DNA of 64,000 bases from Trichobilharzia szidati. Taxonomy: Eukaryota > Platyhelminthes > Trematoda > Strigeidida > Schistosomatidae. Where the stretch lies: assembly GCA_944472155.2 (NCBI GenBank), contig OX235279.1, positions 139,286,920 through 139,350,919 on the forward strand, read 5' to 3'. The notes beneath the pieces were generated by a model. That model was not told the origin of the DNA. It ran no database searches and saw nothing but the letters and a program-made list of their open reading frames with translations. The position numbers were made by a program, and so were the translations under genes. This document shows, in pieces, positions 20,617-31,917 of this stretch (position 1 is the first letter of the stretch; every line of letters begins with the position of its first letter).

Positions 20617-21978
20617 CTAGTTTAAATTATCACAATTATGATGACTAACCACAACACCATTACTATTACTACTGCCACTGTCAGCGTTGTCTAAATCCAC
20701 GTCTTTTCTGAATCCATTTGTCAGATGGCTTCTTTTATTACTGTCACTCTCTTTATCATCAGCATCACCATCAGCAACATCGTCTTCATTAGCAGTGACA
20801 GTATTCCGGGGAACATCAACAATCCTAGTGTTGTCATCATTATGCCTATTCATGAGGTTGTCATCATTGCCTGAGGTTTTTGTCACTTCTTCTGTCATTG
20901 TTTCCAGTAATCCTGTGGGGCTAGGTTTACTTAATAGGCAAGGTGTTGACTGTGAATTGATTGGATCCAACTTGCCAATACTTCTTGACGCCAGTGAGGT
21001 CTGTAATCGTGAACGACGTGCTGGATTAAAGTGATTACAGTAACAACATCGAAATGCTAAATATTCAAATTCTTCTGCTAATGCCATTCCATTATGCGAA
21101 GCACATTCCCTACAGATTAGAGCATACCGTTTATCAGGACCATCACCAACTAATACATCCAAAAGTTTATCAACTATTGAACGTTCTCTAGGCAGAAGTG
21201 GTCTTAACAAACGTGGTTTGTTCATTGCTGGTGCCTGAACGGAACCATACATAGATGTACTACTACTTGGTTGTGTAGGCACACTTTGATTTGATAATCC
21301 AGGATTCGAAAGTTTATCACCTGCAGCAGCGTCGCAAGTATTTCTACGTCGTTTTTCTGACTGAGAGGATCCCAAGTTGATCATGGAGCCAAATCCAGGC
21401 CTTGCAAGCTTTCTTTCCTCTGCAGCCATGGAAGCGAGTGTTAATGGATCAAACCGCTTTAGAATCTGTTGCGCTTTGTTGTATGTCTCTTTCTCCCTCA
21501 CATCCTCTAACAATTTTTGTTTTGTCGCACGCAGCTTTTTCAGTTTTTCATTTGTCCTGTTTACTCGTCTCAAGAATATCGTTCGGAGAAAATATTTCAA
21601 CAGGAATATGCACAGCAGACACAGAGCGAATATCAGGCATACTGTGATTTGTCCTGTCACTGTTCGTGGCCAGTAATAGTAATAAACAGTGATGAAGCTT
21701 AGACCAAAGGTTATTAACGAGTAGAATATAAGCCTATATACGAGTTGCTTTTCTGAATCGATACTTTTTGATTGGTCACTCTCCAGTTGTAAGATGCCAC
21801 TGAAACTCCTCTTGGGTGGACTATACGGGGATCTGTGTCGAAGGCCCAAGTGTCGCCCCTGGTTACTGTCAACGAAGTGAGTATAGAACGTGTATGGTTC
21901 GGGATATGTATGACAAAGAGTTCCACGATAGTAGTTCTGTGGAAAGAGGGCGGTCTGTCGAAGATAGGAAAGCGGCAA
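20617..21978 (-). CDS. LNPK: Lunapark-like protein, copy 6
   Basis: Right arm of palindrome 3. The frame is intact, with one replacement between the two membrane segments (TVTGQ for TVTGR at residue 110). Zinc cysteines and acidic tail are kept. That the frame stays open in all six copies may reflect recent duplication rather than selection. Confidence 0.8.
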   Translation of the reverse strand: MPLSYLRQTALFPQNYYRGTLCHTYPEPYTFYTHFVDSNQGRHLGLRHRSPYSPPKRSFSGILQLESDQSKSIDSEKQLVYRLIFYSLITFGLSFITVYYYYWPRTVTGQITVCLIFALCLLCIFLLKYFLRTIFLRRVNRTNEKLKKLRATKQKLLEDVREKETYNKAQQILKRFDPLTLASMAAEERKLARPGFGSMINLGSSQSEKRRRNTCDAAAGDKLSNPGLSNQSVPTQPSSSTSMYGSVQAPAMNKPRLLRPLLPRERSIVDKLLDVLVGDGPDKRYALICRECASHNGMALAEEFEYLAFRCCYCNHFNPARRSRLQTSLASRSIGKLDPINSQSTPCLLSKPSPTGLLETMTEEVTKTSGNDDNLMNRHNDDNTRIVDVPRNTVTANEDDVADGDADDKESDSNKRSHLTNGFRKDVDLDNADSGSSNSNGVVVSHHNCDNLN

Positions 21979-22935
21979 AATTGGTTAATGAAACCGGTAC
22001 GTTTGAGAACGGTCGATTTATCGTGGGACTACCTTGGAGATCCGAGGATAAACAGACGGTCTGTAACAGAGAGGTGGCAATGAAGAGACTTCTGAGTCTA
22101 AGAAAGAAGTTCCTAGTAAATTCAGATCTGTGGACCAAGTATAAAGAGGTCATCGACAAGCACATAGTTCAAGGTTACGTGGAAAGACTGGTTAATCAGA
22201 ATGAACCAATGTGGCCCGGATTGTGAGGGATCACTAGTAGGATTGCTGCTGAGATTCAGAATGTCTCCGGTTGCCACTGCCGCTGACATAGAAGAGATGG
22301 TTTTACACATAAAGGTGCCAGAAAGTGAAGTAGAATTAAAGGCAGATGCGGTTGCAGAAGGTATGGATACTAGTGAGACCGTCAGTGTAAATGATCCGAG
22401 TGTAGCCCAACTATCGACAGATGTTAAAGCTGAACTGGAGCTAATAATGAAAGATAGCAGTGATGGTACTCTTGCGGTTAGACAACCTTCTAAAGGTCGA
22501 ACAGCAACAGCTTCTGATGCACCGCTAAGTTCTTCAACTGGTGTCAGTCAGTCGTCTTTGGTTTTGTCATATACAGTAAGAGAGCCGTCCATGAACCAAC
22601 GTGTCTTACGTAGTGATTATGCTAGTGTCGGTCCGTTCGAAGGGACGAAAGTCAATGGCCAGTTTAGTGACGATAAGCCAACTGTGTACAAGAGAGTTAC
22701 TGTTAGACTGACTTGCACGAATAAAGGCATTTCAGGTATCAAACTACTATTTGAATGTTATTACCTTTGGTGCAAATTACTCTGTGCCTTCGCTTGGTTG
22801 GTCAGATACGTCGTATACTTGTCAGTCATCTACATTCCACGATACAATGTCACGGGCGTGTTACCATTCAGAGTTGAGGATATAGATGATGGAAGGAGTT
22901 CAGCAAATGAACTCAACGACGATTTTCCAACTTAA
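21835..22935 (+). pseudogene. BEL/Pao pol fragment at right edge of array
   Basis: It starts as in the other right arms. Past the array edge (22762) the frame continues through LWCKLLCAFAWLVRYVVYLS, which resembles the region just before BEL integrase, and ends with a TAA at 22933-22935. The integrase itself is missing. A BEL-type LTR follows at 22971. This is a BEL element with large internal deletions. Confidence 0.6.
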
Positions 22936-22970
22936 GGGCGTCAACCTGAGAAGGAATGTAAGCGTACTGC

Positions 22971-23570
22971 TGTAAGTCCCACAGTTCTTCAAGGGTAGCT
23001 TGTCAAGGCAGAATCTACAACATTTGATATATTGATTGTACACATGTTTGTGTTAAGTAATTGAGTGGGTTCCGGTTCATCTGATTGTCGGTTAATTTTA
23101 TAGTTGTCGCTTTGTGTGAGTCATCTTGTAATGTTTTTGTAAGTACTTCTTAAGTCGCTTTTAATCTTGTGAACGAATCGAGTAGTGTTAGAGTTAGCGT
23201 ACGCGATTGGATACGCCGGGGAGAGGATTGTGCTAGAGTGGTATGAAGCAACCAATACTTCGTGAACCAGATCATTGGTGGTACTGTCGACACGCACTTG
23301 GGAGAGCGTGTCGGTGTGATGTGGTATGCTTGTTGTGTGTTAGGCTTTTTTGTCTTGCTTTTCCATTTTAGCCTAGTCCCGATTGGCCCAGGTTCTCGCA
23401 TTGGCAGTTCAGTTCAAGGATACCGCCGCCGTGGAAAAAGAGGATGGACCCTTTTTTGCCGGGGAGTGTCAATGGACGTTTGTACTAAACATTTGTTTGT
23501 AGACTTTGTATTTTGTCTTGCTTTAATTGCCAAACAATATAAACTCGTTCAAGGAATACTGGTGTTTTGG
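22971..23570 (+). repeat. BEL LTR of a second subfamily (LTR-B), right end approximate
   Basis: It starts TGTAAGTCCCAC after a purine-rich stretch, like LTR-A. It shares diverged blocks with LTR-A in the same order, for example a gtgtgttaggctttt region and cccttttttgccggggagtgtcaatg near 23450. The sequence clearly differs from LTR-A, so it belongs to a related subfamily. The right end is uncertain. Confidence 0.55.
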
Positions 23571-23734
23571 ATTTAAAGTTTGGACAAATATATAGTCATT
23601 ATCGTTTCAAAGAGTCTTTATTACAATAGGAACTTAGGGCTAAGTTCCTTGACAGCATCTGTGTAACTGACAGCTATTTGGAGCGACATCTCTACCTAAC
23701 ACTAACGCTTAACTCCAGTATTACTCACCATATT

Positions 23735-23935
23735 ATACTACTTACACAGGGGATAGGACACAGGAACCTAGTATTTTTCATATCCCCCAGATCCAATGGT
23801 CACTTATCACAAGCTAGGTGGATAATATCATCAGCATACTGTAAGTTGATGAGACTATTCCCTGATAAGCCATTAAAGTCAATTACAGACTATTCTACTA
23901 ATATACGTGTGATGGAATTAAACTGAAATAGGGAT
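23735..23935 (-). pseudogene. LINE reverse transcriptase fragment with YADD box
   Basis: The minus strand encodes LINLQYADDIIHLA, an RT active-site block, preceded by a region matching the plus-strand fragment at 40290-40440 (LINLQFADDIVHL). Only a short part of the RT palm remains. The LINE type is not determined. Confidence 0.6.
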
Positions 23936-26109
23936 GATAGTTTCAGAAATCAGCCCTGTGTGACATCCCACTTGGAAATGTGTTTTCACGGATAACTCAA
24001 AAACAGTATTAGGTGTGCAGAAAGCATTCTGTAGACTTCATGAGACTCGTAAGCTGATGCACTACTTTTGCAAGCAACATAGTATTTCCTCAATAGAGCG
24101 AGAAATACATATTTCGGTTGCGTCAAATGAATAAGTGGTATCGTGGCAATACCTATGACAACAACTCTTGGAACTATGAACTACAAATTTTACTTCATTG
24201 AAAACTCCAGCAGTTGTTAAATGAATACTTGACAAAGATCAAATTTATACAGGAAGTGAGTAAGATTTAGTAAAGTACAAGCATTTTTGGTTTCGATAGT
24301 TCTCCATGTCAAATGTATTACTACAGGGGCCTACACACTACAACTTCACTCAAATAACGCAGAGGCGGAAGAACTTCTATTCTTCATAAGTTTAAAATGG
24401 CTATTGAGTCACTTCTGAGTAATTATATCAATTATGTCACCCCCTATTACTCAATAATAGACCACTATATATTTTTGTAAGTATAAATACGACTGTACAG
24501 CCTCTGAAGATGATTTCGTCGATAAAGAAAATTTTCTTCGCTGAATCTGTCTTTTATTTTCTTCATGACTCAATGGGTATTTTCCGTGGTTTCCAGTTAC
24601 CTATCGTCTTAGTGGAACATATAAACTGATACGCAATTCATAATCACAAAGTGAAAATAAATCTACCTGAGATAGTTTGCTTGTGATGTCTACGTGTCGC
24701 AATGTACCATGAGGATAGACTGTACCTATACTGTTAGATTTATAACTCAGTGCAACTACGGTCATCGTAATGATTAAAATCAGAATGCCTACGGTTCGCA
24801 GCCGCAGAACAGGTACGTTGCTATCTGTTCATCTAATCGCGTGAACAAAAGTTTCCCAGATGCCGCATTTACTCCTATCAGTTTACCCTCAATTCTTCGT
24901 CACTCGAACTTGTTAAGGGTCTTTGGTCTGGATGCCCCTTATGTGGCATAACGGCCTTACGTTTATTCGGCTGAACTGTGGTCTTCTCTCCCACATTTCC
25001 ATTGCCTGACGGTCTCATATCTTGTCCCAGCCAGAGCACCAATGTTCGACACCAATGAGTGGTGTCGAACACGCTTATACGATCCAAAGTTAGAATTCAT
25101 CTGTAAAACGGAATTAAAAATAGGACAAAATAAAAAAATAAAGCATAACTATAGTAGTGCATCTAGGTAACTGAACTTGACGGTAAAATTGGATGTAGAA
25201 CAAAACGGTAGTGGATTAAAGTCACATTCAGTGAGATAGGGTAAGTCATGCGCCAGACGGGCTTGATACACAAGTGGCGATACTCCGTCACTACCATCTT
25301 CGCACCAGAGATAGTAAACAATGATTGGTTTGTTAACCACTGAGGGAATGTATTGTAATAACCTGTTATTCGTGGCTTGCCTACCAACACCTTGGCACAT
25401 ATTATTTTACTCAAGAAGAAGAACACCTAGTTTAGATACTGTTGGCTCACCTTTGTTGACTAGTCTGTAGGTTCTGATGTCTACATCTAGATAGTGATTA
25501 CGTCAGCGCCTACTACACTTGTTTGCCTCAGTTTACCCTGAACAGTACTCAACCTAACGTGTACGTACCGATTAAGGAACTCAGAGTAACCAAAGACTTC
25601 TGTCTGCGTGGTGCTCAGGCAAGGGTTATATTATTACAAAAGAAGATTAAATGTCAATTCTAATATATAAGCATACTGTACAACTTCACAATATCTGTCA
25701 GTTGCTTGGGGTCGCGAACTCTAGGTTCCGCTTACACCTACGACACTAACCTGACCAACCAACACGTGATAACTAACTTTAAAACCTTCAACCGCAATCC
25801 CAAATTAGATAGACGCATTAAAACAAAAGTAGAAAACATTCAAGGTGCACTGTAAAATATGCTTTCGTATTCTTGGACAGAGAACTCACCACTGAGTATT
25901 TTCATCCATTTAATGATATTCTTTATAAGATGTAGCGCAATCGATTTGCATGATGAAAACTAACACCTTTATACATACAGGTGCACTTTTACAACATCTA
26001 CAGGGGCAACATACTAACAACTGCTCAGTGCAGAGATCTACAGGCATTGGGTCAGAAACCGGTCAATGTTTATGCCGCGGGACAAGTGCCGATGCCAGTT
26101 CACGCACCG
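23936..26109. other. About 2.2 kb without a recognisable gene
   Basis: It is AT-rich. A 69-codon minus-strand frame at 24878-25087 matches nothing I know. Near 24502 is CTGAAGATGATTTCGTCGA followed by a GAAAATTTTC stretch, which resembles element 3' ends in this window but does not fold convincingly as a ribozyme by eye. Confidence 0.5.
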
Positions 26110-26245
26110 AATGCTCCACTATAATAATAATAATAATAATAGTAATAATAATAATTTACTTTATTCCAAAAACAGTACTTGTGATACAGAATGGAATTTT
26201 CAGCATTAATCACAATATTGCATCTAATTTCCTCAAATTATAAAT
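26110..26245 (-). mobile_element. LINE 3' end fragment with (TAA)n tail
   Basis: Reversed, 26156-26240 reads ...atgctgaaaattcc...ctgtttttggaataaagtaaa and then TTATTATT. It closely resembles the 3' end of the LINE at 51654-54844 (54782-54844). The plus strand begins with the matching ATAATAATAAT microsatellite at 26120. It is a 5'-truncated LINE copy in reverse orientation. Confidence 0.7.
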
Positions 26246-26455
26246 AAAATTAATCACACAGAAAAGTTTTCTACATTTACAGTAGGGTTAATATAAAAAA
26301 AATAAAAAACATGCAGCATATAAAATGGTAATAATAATAATGATAGCAGCTAAGGTAATGATAATAATACAAGTGGAAATTGGCGTGAGCTTGTTTCACA
26401 CAGTACTGTCGATGCGGTATACAAATCCTTGCATGATTAAAAATATTGAATATGA

Positions 26456-27478
<1,023 letters not shown>

Positions 27479-28190
27479 CCATATCTAACTATGGCTGTTT
27501 TTAGTTGTATATATGACACATTTTAAACTGAATGAATTGACCTACAAAAATATCTTACAGCGATTTAGTTCTGTCTTCTACTGTGATTTGTGTGTGACGA
27601 GAGTTGGGGCAGTCCAACGAAGAGATCGTCTTCTGATGAGGTGAGGTGTCTCGGCGAGTAAAGGTGCATATGTGTATTTTTTAGTACAGTGCTACTGTCA
27701 ATGTAGTTGAAGAATGAACGATCATTTCATGGTTGTTTACTCAAAACAAACTCCACATTTTGGGGGGGGGGGCAGTCACCGATACTGCAGTCATCGTTCC
27801 ATCGTACGCTGTTCGTTAGAAGACGGAGAAATACTACCAGAAGTATTATTGTGATTAATTGTTATGACATTTATTCTTTGACTTTGTGCATAATAACCTT
27901 TTTGTGGTTCCATATTGGTGCAAGAATAAAGGATTCTCGAGTCACCAATCTGTGTTCTGTTTTCTCGCGTTGGTTATTGCACATTGTTGCTGAATGTCTT
28001 CTAAGGACAGCGTTAAGTCCAGTGTAGTTAGACCTGGACATTGATATCTCCTGGAATTATTCGCTGTATTTGTTGACAATTCGTCTTTCCTCGTGTCCGC
28101 AAGTTTTCTTTGGACGAGTGTTATTTGGAACTTTTCTGGATCATTTGGTAACGTTCAATATTGCCTGGGCCGAAGAAATGACGAAGCGTT

Positions 28191-29090
28191 TTGGAGGCAG
28201 ACGACAAACTAAGTCCGGATGATTTGTCTAATGTGTGTAATGTTATGTCTGATGTTATGTTGGATAATCATGATGTACCAGCCAGACAGATAAGTCGCTT
28301 AATGCCACCGAAGTTCGAGCACAGGTGCTTTAAAGGGAATCCTGCTGACTTTCCTCACTTTGTGAAAGAAATCGAAGTCATACTAGAGTGTTTGAAACTG
28401 AGTGATGAAATGAAACTAATGTACTTGTTGAAGCATTGTGCTGGTAGTGCGGTGAGTGCAATACAGTGTTGCAAGTTCCTGCCACCTAGGTAGGGATATA
28501 CGGAGTATATGCGTATCCTGCGTCAAAGGTTTGGAAGACCTTCGATGATTGTAAGGAACGTATTCGAGGCTGTTAACGGTAATGGTAGTCAGTTACGAGA
28601 CGACTCCAAGGCACTCACTGAGTTTCTGGATAATCTGATGACCTACAAGAATACGTTGGTTTCGATGAATTGCATGAGCGATGTGAACTCGAGTTCTGTC
28701 CTAGAGGAAATAGCGAGACGGCCACCTACTCGACTGCAAAGGAAATGGGTGAAGATAAGCTCTCGTATAGAGGATGAAGGTTTAGAACCAGGGTTCGACG
28801 ATACACTGAGATTAGTGACAGATAATGTTTATCAGACCATGAGTAAATTCGCCAGTATACTGCATCCGTCTTCTGAAACTGGGAGGTCAGAGAGTAACGC
28901 TAAGTCATTTGTGACGAGAGGTTCTCAAAGCATAGGACATTCGGGAAAATGTGTTATCTGTGGCGACGTACACATGCTTAGTGAATGTGCTCGTTTCCTT
29001 CAAATGTCTCCGACAGAAAGGTTACAAATTGTGAAAAGGAAACGGTTATGCTTCTGCTGTTTAAAGAACGGACACACAAGTCTTAACTGA
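28191..29090 (+). pseudogene. BEL gag-like protein (DUF1759 and zinc knuckles)
   Basis: Gag packages retroelement RNA. The first part (MPPKFEHRCFKGNPADFPHF) is typical of the DUF1759 gag region, followed after TAG at 28491-28493 by LRQRFGRPSMIVRNVFEAV. Two cysteine clusters follow: CVICGDVHMLSEC near 28950 and CFCCLKNGH near 29049, as in BEL nucleocapsids. A short frame gap at 28494-28508 and a stop at 29088-29090 break the frame. The start codon is not clear. Confidence 0.75.
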
Positions 29091-29118
29091 GACAGCTGAG
29101 AATGGTGGTAGTGGTTCA

Positions 29119-29594
29119 TTGGGATTACATCCGCTGTTGACAGTATCGAAGAATCAGGGGAGTTCTATTAATTGTAATAGCAGTTCTGCACCGCTCGACT
29201 ACCAGAAGGTCTATTTAGGCGTTGTGCCAGTAAGAGTAAGAGGGCCAAGGTCATGTGTCGATACATATGCGTTACTAGATAATGGTTCAGACATAACACT
29301 GATAGATACTAAGCTGGCTGGCTGCTTGGGTATTAAGGGCCCAAGCAATCCTTGGTCCTAAAAACTTTCAATTCTTCGAAAACGTTAATATGTGAACGAG
29401 TGTCATTTCAGTTAGAATCCTTGACTACTGGAGAAACCGTGGAAGTAGGTACTGCTTACAGCTGTTCCAGTATGAAACTCGGCGAAGCTATAGTACCTAG
29501 TCGTGAAATGGTTGTCGGTAAGTCACACCTATGTGACATACCGTTTTCAACACTGCAAGATAGTAGAGTGAGAATACTTACTCACTGGATGTAG
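29119..29594 (+). pseudogene. BEL aspartic protease region, truncated
   Basis: The catalytic block ALLDNGSDITLID lies near 29270-29305 (Asp-Asn-Gly in place of the common Asp-Ser/Thr-Gly). A frame change near 29350 leads to KTLICERVSFQLESL and ends at 29594, two bases before the gypsy LTR. Confidence 0.7.
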
Positions 29595-29595
29595 T

Positions 29596-30076
29596 TGTAG
29601 GGGACATATGTTAGAGTTCACTAGTATTACAAAATATGAGAAATAAAATTCAAGTCAATGGAATGTTAAGTAACAGTATATTACCAAAAATGCAACGACA
29701 CGTTATATCAACAAAAGGGTTACTTGGAAATATAGTTTAAGTCCTCTGCTACAAATTATTTATATAACCCACGGAGACGTTAATTGTTTGGACGGAGTAG
29801 GTTGTAGCTGCTGTGTCCCGGTTGTAGAATTGTCTTCGGTTGAGCGTAGTGGACTTCAACAATAAATCCGAAAGATACAAAACGGTGAAAGTTGGGCTAG
29901 TAAGCCGAAGAAACCAAGGAGAAGACGAAGTCTCCAACAGCAGAGTGTATTTTTCAATCGTACACGGAAGCCAAGTGTATTTCAACAAGAAGCGTTTTAA
30001 ACAAAAATTATGTACACTATGTCTAATTTCTACAAATAACCAAAAAGTGTACAATCACATTGTTACGCACTCCACA
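29596..30076 (-). repeat. Gypsy 3' LTR (481 bp)
   Basis: On the minus strand it runs from TGTGGAGTGCG to GTCCCCTACA (TG...CA ends). It is nearly identical to the right LTR once the 237-bp insertion there is discounted, so the element inserted recently. Confidence 0.85.
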
Positions 30077-30540
30077 GGGCTCCCCCCTAGAGGCCCGGAG
30101 AGACCATCGGAAAATGTTAAGTAAAGCTGTGAAGTAAATAATAATAGTAATAACAATTTTTGGATAAAAATGGGGATATATTACAACATGCATAAACGCA
30201 AGAAGTTATGTGAGTCATGTAAAGTCTGAAAGCATATACAATTAGTTCAGCAATAAAAAAATTAAAACAGAAAGTCATGTCTTTTAAATTTGCACTAACC
30301 GTGAGCATAGATTTTCAATGTATAACGAAAAAAAAATGTAAATACACAGTAACTAAGAAATATTTTAAAAAATATGAATTAAAGATCAATAGTTTCTGAA
30401 AAGGACAATGCCTGTTTTATAGGTGAGGTACACATAAGTAAATAATAGTGATAGTAACATCAAAGTTTACAACGAAATACTAACGGTCATGATAATAATG
30501 TCTAAACGAAAAAGATAATAATAATTTTTAATATTTTTCA

Positions 30541-31917
30541 TTAGTCCTCAAAATGAACGTAGCGAGCCGGTTTACTGATTCGCCGACCACTACGTGTTTG
30601 ATATGGAGGGATGATAAGACTTGGTGCCGGTGGAGTGGAATGTGATGTTTGATTATTTGATTGTGCAGTTGCCGATGTAGCTTCAAAATCGTTGTCTGTG
30701 TATGCGGGTTTGATGCGATCGATGGAAACAGTCTCTCGTTTTCCATTCTTGTTCACCGTAAAGTGTTTTTCTGAACGTTTAATAACTTGAAATAGTCCTT
30801 CGTATGGAGGTTGTAATCCTTTTCTGATGGCGTCGACTCGAACAAACACGAATTTGCAAGTTTGTAGATGTTTGTTGATCTGATCTCGTCGGGGAGATTG
30901 TCGAGGTGCTGTTGGTTGAAGCTGAAGCATTTGTCTAGTTAATCGGTTGGTGAAGTCGGTAATGTTCACGTCTGTGGAATCGGCTGTGGGGACTAGCTGT
31001 CCAGGCAAGGTTAGGTTGGTGCCATAAACAAGTTGAGCCGGTGTATCCTAAATCTTCTTTGATAGTAGATCGGATACCAAGTAAAATTAAAGGTAAGTGT
31101 TCACTCCACTTAGATGTATCATTTTGCGCCATCAGGGAGCTTTTCAGTTGTCTGTGGACCATTCGCTGCCGGATGATAGGCTGTCGTGGAGATATGTTTC
31201 ACTCCCAGGAGTCTCGTCAGTTCGCGAAAGAGTGTCGATTGGAATTGAGGACCGCGGTCGGATGTAATAGTAGTTGGTACACCGTAGTTTGACACCCAAC
31301 GGTCGAGAAAAACCAAAGAAACGTTTTCAGCAGATATGTCGTTTAAGGGGCATGCAATAGCCCAACGAGTGAATCTATCAATCGCTGTCAGGATATGTGT
31401 ATATCCTCTTGATGTTGGCAATGGTCCCACGATATCTATATGGATATGCTGAAATCTCCTTTCGGGTAATTCAAACGGCTTCGGGGTCGTAATAGTGTGA
31501 CGGTGTACTTTGGAGCATTGGCCTTGGAGACATTCGCGTGCCCATCTCCGAATGTCAGAGTTCGCTGATGAGTCTGACTGTGGCGCGTACTCCAGGGTGA
31601 GAAAGAGAATGTAAATGGTCGAACAATGCTTTTCGGCAACTGAGAGGGATAAATGGATGGTTAGTGCCGGTAGATACATCGCAGACTATGGTTGCATCTG
31701 ATAAGAGGATAGGCACCTCTTTGAGCTGTAAGGAAGAGTTTCTGCGGCAGGTTTGGAGTTCAACGTCATCTCTCTGTAATTGAGCCATGCGATCCAGACT
31801 GATGTCTACCGCGGTTTGAAGCTGGTTTATTTCACTTCTTGAAAGGGAATCGGCTACCACGTTCGCATCCCCTTTGATGTACTGGATGTCGGTTGAAAAT
31901 TGGGAGATATAATCCAA
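30541..31917 (-). pseudogene. Gypsy RNase H end and integrase, frameshifted
   Basis: It starts with the end of the RNase H/connection region ([30 protein letters not shown]). The integrase core has HIHIDIVGPLP (first Asp, near 31470-31440), ITSDRGPQFQ (second Asp, near 31260) and a region up to AYHPAANG, where a frameshift near 31145 disrupts the Glu-bearing helix. A second shift near 31010 leads to the C-terminal part with KFVFVRVDAIRKGLQPPYEG and RIKPAY, the integrase C-terminal module. The end is KPARYVHFED. There are at least three frame changes, so it is inactive. Confidence 0.8.

Larger units (their letters stand above)
18410..22544. repeat. Palindrome 3: arms 2059 bp each, 17-nt loop
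   Basis: The arms are 18410-20468 and 20486-22544, and the loop is 20469-20485. Near the loop the left arm reads tttcgcctttcc, which pairs perfectly with the right arm. Units 1 and 2 read tttcacctttcc there and have a mismatch. Confidence 0.92.
16979..22761. repeat. Tandem unit 3 of 3 (5783 bp)
   Basis: LTR 16992-17817, spacer 17818-18409, palindrome 18410-22544, tail 22545-22761. After ...gaatgttat at 22761 the sequence does not return to gcaggcgtactgg. It continues into other BEL pol sequence, which marks the right edge of the array and shows the likely unrearranged continuation of the tail. Confidence 0.9.
27697..29595 (+). mobile_element. BEL/Pao element, 5' part (LTR end, gag, protease)
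   Basis: It begins with about 60 bp matching the end of LTR-A (caatgtagttgaagaatga ... aactcca), then an 11-G run at 27762-27772 and a leader. Gag and protease follow, and the gypsy LTR cuts the element at 29596. The remainder of pol is absent on the other side of the gypsy element. Confidence 0.8.

Noticed and set aside
5445..22761. Array as a simple satellite or CRISPR-like repeat
   Set aside because: The unit is 5.8 kb with LTR and coding sequence in a eukaryotic genome. Neither category fits.
24495..24560. Hammerhead ribozyme at CTGAAGATGATTTCGTCGA
   Set aside because: A CUGANGA box is present, but I could not find a consistent stem II followed by GAAA and stem III.
24878..25087. 69-codon minus-strand frame as a gene
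   Set aside because: No ATG context, motif or neighbour supports it; it may be part of an unrecognised repeat.
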